Below are positions 26,983 to 33,872 of a stretch of DNA of 33,872 bases, in pieces (the stretch's first letter is position 1; every line of letters begins with the position of its first letter). The notes below the pieces were generated by a model. That model was not told the origin of the DNA. It ran no database searches and was given only the letters and a program-made list of their open reading frames with translations. The translations under genes and the position numbers were made by a program. The stretch comes from Alphaproteobacteria bacterium (GTDB lineage: Bacteria; Pseudomonadota; Alphaproteobacteria; JABAAW01), in contig JABAAW010000012.1 in the NCBI GenBank assembly GCA_014238535.1, forward strand, positions 1 through 33,872, written 5' to 3'.

Positions 26983-28440
26983 TCAACGTCCGACTTCGCT
27001 CCAGTATTCGCCAAAGATGCTCTCGATGCTAGGCTCGCGTGATGCGAGCGGGCGAACGACGCGCACGCGGTTTACAAAGTGTCGCCAGTGTAAATTTTCG
27101 TCGATGGTATTTCCGCCCCAAGAGCCGCAGCCCATAGATAGTGAGAAAGGTAGCGAGTTTTCGAAAGAACCGCCGGTTGCAAAGCAATGTGCTTGGTTGA
27201 CGATGACGCGACAGGCAGGCACGGTCATAGCGAGTTCGTGCGCGCGCGCGTATTTTAGCGTGTGTATACCGATCGAGTGCCCCGTGCCCTGAAAGTTGAG
27301 TATTTTTGTTGCGAGTTCTTGCGCTTCGGCGAAATTTTGTGCTCGGTATAGAGTTAAGAAGCGTGCCATTTTTTCGCCGACTAGCACATCGTCGGTTGAG
27401 AATTGCTTTCGCGGTGCGACCAAGAACTTGGTTGCAGGAAGCGCCTTTAGGTTTAATTGCGCTACGATTTCGTCTATTCCCTTTCCCAACATCGCGGGCT
27501 GAATTTTACCATCGAGCCAGTGCGTTTCGACGAGTTTTTGCGTTTGCTGCTCGTCCAATAGCATCCCGCCGTGCTTATGCAAGCAGTTGATGAACTCATC
27601 ATAGACGCTATCGATGACGATGAGCGCATTTTCCGACGAGCAAGAAGTAGCGTTATCGAAAACTTTAGAGGCTGCTATTTTACTTACCGCGTCGTTTATA
27701 TCGGCGGAGTCATCGACGATAACTACGGCGTTCCCGACGCCGACGCCAATCGCTGGAGTGCCAGCCTTGTATGCGGCTCGTACATTGTTTTGCGAGCCGG
27801 TAGCGACGATGAAATCTGCTTGCGCCATCAGTTCTGCGGTCTGTGGTTTGCTAGGAGGCAACGGAAGCATTTGCACTAGTTCGCTGGCAACGATTTTTTT
27901 TTCATCATAACCGCAAGCGAGCAATGTTTTTTCGAGTTCTGCGTGTATGAATGCCAATAGTTTTTGTAAGACTCGAGCACCTTTAGGCGAAGGAGCGATT
28001 ATGATAGCGTTGGCGGTTTTCAATGCATTGACGATATTGTTGGTAGGTGTTGCCAAAGGGTTTGTGGAAGGCACCAATGCTGCGACCACGCCCTTTGGTC
28101 GCAGGAATTCTGCGATACCAGTTTTCTCGTTTTCGTAAGATAACCCGTAGGTAGATACTCCTTGTAAGTCTTGCAGCAAACCGAGCGTCTTGCGGTGGTT
28201 TTTAGTGACTTTATCCTCGATATTGCCCAACTCGGTATGCTCGACGGCTATGGACGATAGCTCGCGATTCCGTTCTGGTTGCATCAGAGCCCAAGCTGCA
28301 GCTTGGCTCATTCGGTCGAACAAACGCTGGTCGCCTTCAGCCTCGTACAGCCTTTGCGCGTTGCGCGCCCGCGCGATGATTCCACTAACGCTCGTATCGT
28401 TGCGAGATGCCCCCTCTGCGAGTGCTAGCTTTTGTAGCAT
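26983..28440 (-). CDS. Acylating aldehyde dehydrogenase, candidate sulfoacetaldehyde dehydrogenase (SauS-like)
   Basis: 'VTKNHRKTLGLLQDLQG', 'LVPSTNPLATPTNNIVNALKTANAIIIAPSPKG', 'VFDNATSCSSENALIVIDSVYDEF', 'INQAHCFATGGSFENSLPFSLSMGCGSWGGN'. Confidence 0.85.
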   Translation of the reverse strand: MLQKLALAEGASRNDTSVSGIIARARNAQRLYEAEGDQRLFDRMSQAAAWALMQPERNRELSSIAVEHTELGNIEDKVTKNHRKTLGLLQDLQGVSTYGLSYENEKTGIAEFLRPKGVVAALVPSTNPLATPTNNIVNALKTANAIIIAPSPKGARVLQKLLAFIHAELEKTLLACGYDEKKIVASELVQMLPLPPSKPQTAELMAQADFIVATGSQNNVRAAYKAGTPAIGVGVGNAVVIVDDSADINDAVSKIAASKVFDNATSCSSENALIVIDSVYDEFINCLHKHGGMLLDEQQTQKLVETHWLDGKIQPAMLGKGIDEIVAQLNLKALPATKFLVAPRKQFSTDDVLVGEKMARFLTLYRAQNFAEAQELATKILNFQGTGHSIGIHTLKYARAHELAMTVPACRVIVNQAHCFATGGSFENSLPFSLSMGCGSWGGNTIDENLHWRHFVNRVRVVRPLASREPSIESIFGEYWSEVGR

Positions 28441-28471
28441 CTTTTCGAGTATGCTATTCTATTCGTATTTT

Positions 28472-29968
28472 TTACTTTCGTATTTCTCTATAAATACCTG
28501 AGATTATAGTAACGCAGGCGATTATGAGCAAGGTTGCGGCGATGGGGCGATTTAGGAATCCGAGTATGGAGTAGTCTAATATCTGCATGGACTTTGCGAA
28601 AGCCGATTCTCCCAAGCTGCCAAGTATCAGTCCCAGTACGATTCCAGGGGCGGAGTAGCCTGTACGGCGTAAGAAGTAGCCGATGATACCGGCGAAGAAC
28701 ATGACCCAAACGTCGATGATCAAGTTTCGTAGCGCGTAGGAACCTACGACAGCGAGCAACAGAATTGCAGGCGCGAGCCAATGGAATGGTATGCGCAGTA
28801 TGTGAATTACGGTTTTAGTCTGTAACCACCCTAGGAAGAGTATAGCGACATTAGCCCAAAACATTGCGGCGAATGTTATCCATACCAAGTCGCGTGAGTT
28901 TATGAAGATCAGCGGTCCTGGCTCCATGCCGTGTATCTGGAATATTCCGAGCATCATAGCTGTGAGAGCACCGCCTGGTAGTCCCAGTGCGAGCAGTGGT
29001 ATCATGGCAGCACCTGTTGCGGAGTTATTTGCGGTTTCGGATGCGACTACGCCGTGCAGGGTACCTTTTCCGAATTTTTCAGGGGTTTTTGACCATCGTA
29101 CGGCTTGCGAGTATCCAAGGAATGCTGCGAGGGTAGCCCCGATTCCAGGCAAGATGCCGGCGAAAAATCCGAGCACCATAGAGCGCAGAGCAGTGAATCG
29201 CAGTTGCCAAAACTCTGCGATAGTTGGGAACTGCATAGTTGCCTTGACTTGTTTTCTTTTCCCGCTGGTCATTTTTTGTGCTTGTATCAGTACTTCGGAT
29301 ACGGCGAAGAAACCTAATATCATGGGTATGAAATGAATGCCTGCGGATAGGTAATAAGAGGAGTAATCTAGGCCGAGGACACTCCAGCTGCTGAATCGTG
29401 GAATTCCTCCGACGGGGTCGGTACCTATCGTTGCTATCGCTAGTCCGATGAAGATGGACATCCAACCCTTCCACAAAGTTTTTGCGCCCAAAGAAGCAGC
29501 GACGGCGAGTCCGAAGAAAATTATAGCAAAGACTTCTGGCGGTCCGAAAGCGGATATTGCCCATTCGGCGATGACGGCTGTTGCGGACATCATCAGTATT
29601 GCGGAAGCGACACCGCCGAGAGCGGAGAATGCGACTGCGGCACCGATTGCTTTTCCTGCTTGTCCTTTTTGTGTCATGGGGTATCCATCGAAGCAAGTTG
29701 GTGCGTTTTCTGGAGCACCTGGAATATTGAATAGAATAGCGGTGATCGCGCCGCCGAAAACGCCTGAGCAATATATTACGGCGAAGAGCATTATCGCGTG
29801 TTCGGGTTGCATGGATATGGTGAATGGTAGAACGACGGCGCCGAGTGTTAGCATATTGACGCCTGGTATCGCACCGAAGAGCATGCCGCCAAGCAGTGCT
29901 ACGATAAAAAGAATTAGCGTATGGACATCACCAAAAAGAGCTGCGGTACCTGCAAGGAATTCTGCCAT
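28472..29968 (-). CDS. Tripartite tricarboxylate transporter large permease (TctA)
   Basis: 'LLGGMLFGAIPGVNMLTLGAVVLPFT', 'GGAITAILFNIPGAPENAPTCFDGYPMTQKGQAGKAIGAA', 'GILPGIGATLAAFLGYSQAVRWSKTPEKFGKGTLHGVVASETANNSATG'. Confidence 0.95.
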   Translation of the reverse strand: MAEFLAGTAALFGDVHTLILFIVALLGGMLFGAIPGVNMLTLGAVVLPFTISMQPEHAIMLFAVIYCSGVFGGAITAILFNIPGAPENAPTCFDGYPMTQKGQAGKAIGAAVAFSALGGVASAILMMSATAVIAEWAISAFGPPEVFAIIFFGLAVAASLGAKTLWKGWMSIFIGLAIATIGTDPVGGIPRFSSWSVLGLDYSSYYLSAGIHFIPMILGFFAVSEVLIQAQKMTSGKRKQVKATMQFPTIAEFWQLRFTALRSMVLGFFAGILPGIGATLAAFLGYSQAVRWSKTPEKFGKGTLHGVVASETANNSATGAAMIPLLALGLPGGALTAMMLGIFQIHGMEPGPLIFINSRDLVWITFAAMFWANVAILFLGWLQTKTVIHILRIPFHWLAPAILLLAVVGSYALRNLIIDVWVMFFAGIIGYFLRRTGYSAPGIVLGLILGSLGESAFAKSMQILDYSILGFLNRPIAATLLIIACVTIISGIYREIRK

Positions 29969-30001
29969 AATGATTATTACTCTAGGTTTAATAAAAAATA
30001 G

Positions 30002-30598
30002 TTAGAGCCCGCTTCTAACGAGGGTTATGATAAAATTGCTTACCTCATAACACCAGAGCCAGCTTCCGACAGGTAGTGCGATATAGAATAGACGCACGAA
30101 GACTAACAGTAGTAAGGCATAAATGCTAAAGCTAACGGCTAGAATATGTTTCCAGCGGCGCACTCCCAGCACTAGAAGGTATAGCATTAGGAACAGAGGG
30201 GTTACGATGAAATATCCCATATAGCGCATCAGCCACACATATAGTAGGGGCACTATGAAGATTCCGAGGATGTTGTTTCGCCAATTTTTTCTCAGCCATT
30301 GCCACATGTGACTAACTATGCATTTTAGCGAGGCACTGTTTATGGCAATAGCGCTGGTATTGCTTTTTTTTGCGTTTTTTTGCACTCGCCAACATTCGAG
30401 CATTGCCTGCAATGTTGCCCCGATCCACAAGCAGAGTAGTACTGCTTTTGGCCACCCATCGGCACCGAAACGAAATTCGATAATTCTTTGATCAAACTTA
30501 TCGGTCTGCGCCCATAATGCTATGACCAGAATGCTCCAAAATAGCCACTCTAGAATAGGAGCGGCAAGAAGAGGGGCGATTTTTAGACCGCCCCTCAT
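30002..30598 (-). CDS. Tripartite tricarboxylate transporter small permease (TctB)
   Basis: About 4 TM segments, located between the TctC and TctA genes. Confidence 0.85.
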   Translation of the reverse strand: MRGGLKIAPLLAAPILEWLFWSILVIALWAQTDKFDQRIIEFRFGADGWPKAVLLCLWIGATLQAMLECWRVQKNAKKSNTSAIAINSASLKCIVSHMWQWLRKNWRNNILGIFIVPLLYVWLMRYMGYFIVTPLFLMLYLLVLGVRRWKHILAVSFSIYALLLLVFVRLFYIALPVGSWLWCYEVSNFIITLVRSGL

Positions 30599-30665
30599 CT
30601 AATTTTCTCCAGCCGTGCTATCACGAATGTAAAAGTTTTTTACCCGAGAACGAGTAGCGAGTTTC

Positions 30666-31772
30666 CTAGCTATCGATGACGATTTGCTTGTACATTTTGC
30701 GATATATTTTGATGGCTCCTTTGATCAACTTTACTGATCCTGCAGTATCGCGATAGGAGTCTATCAGATGCATGTATTTCTTTTTGTTGAAATCTGCGTA
30801 GCTTTTTTCGCTGAAAGCTGCCTCGCATGCTTGTTGCAAGAACTTGAGCCTATCGCGCGGCACGCCTTTTTTGACATAGAATCCGCGGAAGCGCGTCAGT
30901 GGCTTGAATTTAGCGCCTTTTTCCCGATGCGTAGGAACATCAGCGAAAGCTGAAGGTCTTTCGTCTAGGAATGTAAGCAGAGGCTTCATTTTATTTGCAT
31001 CTAGGAATCTGCGTACATCGCCTGGTTGTTCGAAGAGTAGGTCGACCTGCCCGCCGAGCAATGCACCGTATCTTTCTGCGGGTTTATCGAATGCGATTTG
31101 CTTGACTTTTATTCCAAGCGCGCTTTGCAGCTGTTGCATTACGACTAGCTCCATGGATCCGACTTTTCCGACGTTTGCGACCGTCAGTTTATTGGGATTT
31201 TCTTTAGCATAGCGGAGTACGGAATCCCAATCGGAGAATCGATCATCGTTGCTACGCACATAGATTTGACTGAATGTTATTTGTGTTGTGCATATTGGTG
31301 TCCAATCGCGCGCGGGATTTTCTTTTATGTCGCCGCTTGCGTATGCTGAGATAGCATTATCGATATGCTCTAGAACGGTGTATCCGTCGGCTGGAGCGAG
31401 CATGAAATCTGGAATTGCAGCGGTACCGCCTCCGCCTGGTTTGTTTACGACTTGGAACTGAATTCCTGCGACTACGCCCATTGCTTTTGCCATGGCGCGA
31501 GCGAGTTGGTCTGATCCGCCGCCTGCGCCGAAAGGCACGATCATGGTTAGCGGTCTGGTTGGAAAGTCGCTAGGCTTATCGATCATCATCTGCGCTGTGG
31601 CTTTTCCTGCGAGCAACGGTGTGCTAATCAGCGCGAGCAGAGCGCCTGCGCTTAGGGTTATGGCTAGCTTTCGATATAGATAAGAATAGGTTTCTTTTAC
31701 TCTCGCTACCTGTATAAGCGTTCTGTTGCTACAGGATTTCGAGTTTTCTATGGGTTTGGTATTATGCATCAT
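30666..31772 (-). CDS. Tripartite tricarboxylate transporter substrate-binding protein (TctC/Bug)
   Basis: 'DFPTRPLTMIVPFGAGGGSDQLARAMAKAM', 'FQVVNKPGGGGTAAIPDFMLAPADGYTVLE'. SD AAGGAGAGG. Confidence 0.94.
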   Translation of the reverse strand: MMHNTKPIENSKSCSNRTLIQVARVKETYSYLYRKLAITLSAGALLALISTPLLAGKATAQMMIDKPSDFPTRPLTMIVPFGAGGGSDQLARAMAKAMGVVAGIQFQVVNKPGGGGTAAIPDFMLAPADGYTVLEHIDNAISAYASGDIKENPARDWTPICTTQITFSQIYVRSNDDRFSDWDSVLRYAKENPNKLTVANVGKVGSMELVVMQQLQSALGIKVKQIAFDKPAERYGALLGGQVDLLFEQPGDVRRFLDANKMKPLLTFLDERPSAFADVPTHREKGAKFKPLTRFRGFYVKKGVPRDRLKFLQQACEAAFSEKSYADFNKKKYMHLIDSYRDTAGSVKLIKGAIKIYRKMYKQIVIDS

Positions 31773-31910
31773 GGCATTATCCTCTCCTTCAAGGTTTCAC
31801 TTTGTAGATATTTTGACTCTGCCAAAACATCGCTAGCAAGCTTGGCATGTAAGTTTGGTTTACGCAAGCCTTTTCTACACGAGCACTGCGTGCGCTATTT
31901 TCTGTGCTAT

Positions 31911-31941
31911 GAGCGAGATTGGAGCGAGATTGAGCGAGATT
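31911..31941. repeat. Three iterons of GAGCGAGATT (11- and 10-bp spacing) upstream of tctC
   Basis: Copies at 31911-31920, 31922-31931, 31932-31941. An additional copy is at 24333-24342. Confidence 0.8.
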
Positions 31942-31952
31942 TTCGCGCGTGA

Positions 31953-31986
31953 ATGCTACGAATGTTATTATGCTACGAATATTATG
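31953..31986. repeat. 17-bp tandem repeat ATGCTACGAATRTTATK
   Basis: atgctacgaatgttatt followed directly by atgctacgaatattatg. Confidence 0.75.
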
Positions 31987-32120
31987 CATGAGCATTATAA
32001 TTAGATTTTTTTTTTAGAAATACTTTTTTTTTGCTATAGATTGTTCTATGCTCGCGGTTTGTGCGTAAGCACTGCGAACATCTATTAGTTTTTACACATA
32101 TTTTATCAGGAGTAATAGCA

Positions 32121-33872
32121 ATGGCTACAGTAAAAGGAACAGCAGGCGATGATAGCTTTATTATAGGAACCTCGTCAGGGGATAAGATTTACGGATATGC
32201 TGGCAACGACTATCTTTATGGCGAAGGAGGTAACGACTATCTTTATGGCGGTAGTGGCAACGACCACCTTTATGGCGAAATAGGTAACGACAGTCTTTAT
32301 GGCGGTAGTGGCAACGACAATCTTTATGGCAACGAAGGCAACGACTATCTTGAGGGCAACGAAGGCAACGACTATCTTGATGGTAACGAAGGCAACGACA
32401 GGCTTTATGGCGGACCTGACAACGACGCCATTGGTGGTGGCGAAGGCAACGATAGGCTTTATGGACAGGGGGGCGACGACGGTCTTGATGGCGGGCTTGG
32501 TGACGATTATCTTTATGGCTGGAATGGCGAGGACTATCTTTATGGTGGAGATGGAGACGACTTTCTTCGTGGAGAGAATGACAACGACACTCTTTATGGC
32601 GAAGGAGGTAACGACACTCTTTATGGCGATAGTGGTAACGACGATCTTTATGGCGGGCTTGGTGACGATTATCTTTATGGTGGCTCTGGCGAAGACTACC
32701 TATATGGTAACGACGGAGACGACCACCTTTATGGCGATAGGGGCAACGACCGCCTATATGGTAACGACGGAGACGACCGCCTTGAAGGCGATACTGGCGA
32801 CGACATCCTTGAAGGCGGAGATGGCGATGACTACCTTGATGGCGGTTCTGATAGCGACACTATTATAGGTGGCGGTGGAATAGACACGGTGTCCTATGCA
32901 CGTTCTGCTGGTGCGGTTGATGTCAACCTTGCTACGCTTGTTGAGGGGAATGTTGTGCAAACGGCAGACAATATAGGCAGTAGGGGTGATGCTGCTGGCG
33001 ACACTATCAGTGAAATAGAGAATATAGTGGGTTCTAATCATAATGGCGATATTTTGCGTGGCGATGATGGAGCCAACATTATCGAGGGTATGAATGGTTC
33101 TGACACGCTCGATGGAGGTGGTGGTACAGACACGCTGTCGTACGAACATTCTGATGGCGGTGTTTTAGTCAAGCTTGCAGATGTTGTCGACGGGGTTTTG
33201 CAGCAAACAGCAGTCAATAGGCATTCTAGGGGGGGGCATGCGGATAGAGATGTTATCAGTGGTTTTGAAAATGTCATTGGTTCAGTAGTGCACAGTGATA
33301 TTTTGCATGGCGATGCTGAAGCGAACGTCCTTTCGGGGCTAGGTGGTCATGATAGACTTTATGGCGAGGGTGGAGAGGACACGCTCGATGGTGGCTCTGG
33401 CCGTGATTACATTGATGGAGGCGAGGATGAAGATACCCTTACATATTCGACATCGGATGCTGGAGTTACGCTAGACTTATCTTCGACTAACAATGATGGT
33501 GCATCTGTAGGTAGTGGTGGTCATGCGTCAGGGGATTGGGTTACGGGTATCGAGAAGCTTATCGGCTCGTCGTACACAGACTTCCTAACGGGTGATGGTA
33601 ATGCGAACGCTATTGATGGCGGAGCTGGTGATGATACGCTCAGAGGCAAAGGTGGTGATGATGTGCTAGACGGTGGTGAAGGTGATGATACATTATCGTT
33701 TGCCGCAGAATCTGAGGAAGGGGTTCATATAAGGTTTCTAGATGCTGACGCGGATGGTTACTACACGCTACTTGGTAGAGACGAGGGAAGCGATCGCTTT
33801 AAGAATATAGAGAATGTATTGGGTAGTTCGTTTGACGATGAGCTAGCAGTAGCTGGCAGTAATTTTGATGTG
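32121..33872 (+). CDS. RTX-repeat protein, 3'-truncated at window edge
   Basis: SD AGGAG at 32109-32113, ATG at 32121. Open to the window end (MATVKGTAGDDSFIIGTSSGDKIYGYAGNDYLYGEGGNDYLYGGSGNDHLYG...). Absent from the ORF track because it has no stop in the window. Confidence 0.93.
   Translation, partial: MATVKGTAGDDSFIIGTSSGDKIYGYAGNDYLYGEGGNDYLYGGSGNDHLYGEIGNDSLYGGSGNDNLYGNEGNDYLEGNEGNDYLDGNEGNDRLYGGPDNDAIGGGEGNDRLYGQGGDDGLDGGLGDDYLYGWNGEDYLYGGDGDDFLRGENDNDTLYGEGGNDTLYGDSGNDDLYGGLGDDYLYGGSGEDYLYGNDGDDHLYGDRGNDRLYGNDGDDRLEGDTGDDILEGGDGDDYLDGGSDSDTIIGGGGIDTVSYARSAGAVDVNLATLVEGNVVQTADNIGSRGDAAGDTISEIENIVGSNHNGDILRGDDGANIIEGMNGSDTLDGGGGTDTLSYEHSDGGVLVKLADVVDGVLQQTAVNRHSRGGHADRDVISGFENVIGSVVHSDILHGDAEANVLSGLGGHDRLYGEGGEDTLDGGSGRDYIDGGEDEDTLTYSTSDAGVTLDLSSTNNDGASVGSGGHASGDWVTGIEKLIGSSYTDFLTGDGNANAIDGGAGDDTLRGKGGDDVLDGGEGDDTLSFAAESEEGVHIRFLDADADGYYTLLGRDEGSDRFKNIENVLGSSFDDELAVAGSNFDV
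32190..32870 (+). repeat. 27-bp tandem repeats encoding RTX nonapeptides (GNDxLYGxx)
   Basis: Reiterated 'ggcaacgactatctttatggcg'-like units conserved at nucleotide level. Confidence 0.85.

Noticed and set aside
29079-29771. 230-aa Arg-rich antisense/alternate-frame ORF
   Set aside because: Same-strand alternate frame inside tctA; composition typical of a frame shadow.
32299-32868. 189-aa + strand ORF of MA-x-x-TT repeats
   Set aside because: It is the out-of-frame reading of the 27-bp RTX repeat array; the true gene is the frame starting at 32121.
32190-32870. CRISPR-like regular repeats
   Set aside because: Contiguous coding repeats of 27 bp with no unique spacers; they encode RTX nonapeptides.
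1-33872. Integrative element or transposon
   Set aside because: No integrase, transposase, att-like repeats, terminal inverted repeats or tRNA gene were recognised in the window.

Overview
The window is a dense bacterial accessory/catabolic region, probably from a marine-type alphaproteobacterium (an inference from gene content). It is flanked by two same-direction, truncated RTX-repeat (GGxGxDxUx) protein genes. From left to right I read: (1) the 3' end of an RTX gene. (2) An orphan ectoine-synthase-like (EctC) cupin with an altered metal ligand. (3) A minus-strand four-subunit sarcosine oxidase / N-methylglutamate dehydrogenase operon (soxBDAG or mgdABCD). (4) A minus-strand Amt transporter plus a 73-aa membrane protein, ending in a clear terminator. 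(5) A plus-strand operon of an FAD oxidoreductase, a GlnT/GmaS-type glutamine synthetase homologue, three glutamate-synthase-like subunits (mgsABC/glxBCD) and two uncharacterised proteins. Modules 3-5 together contain every enzyme expected for the N-methylglutamate (methylamine) pathway. (6) A minus-strand TRAP-TAXI transporter, class III aminotransferase and BKACE (DUF849) operon. (7) A HpcH/HpaI aldolase. (8) A minus-strand TctCBA, acylating aldehyde dehydrogenase (SauS-like) and CoA ligase (SauT-like) operon, a candidate sulfoacetate module. (9) The 5' part of a second RTX gene. I see no recognisable transcription factor, tRNA, rRNA, transposase or CRISPR. The most interesting signals are: the EctC paralogue with Y85F and no W21; a GAGCGAGATT motif (three iterons at one operon, one copy at another) at the same 139-nt distance from two transporter start codons; homopolymer tracts in and upstream of the RTX genes; a chain of coupled leader ORFs before the FAD oxidoreductase; a folded element in the amt 5' UTR; and a GNRA-capped hairpin between the two TRAP genes. 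All family assignments come from reading the sequences and from memory; no searches were run.
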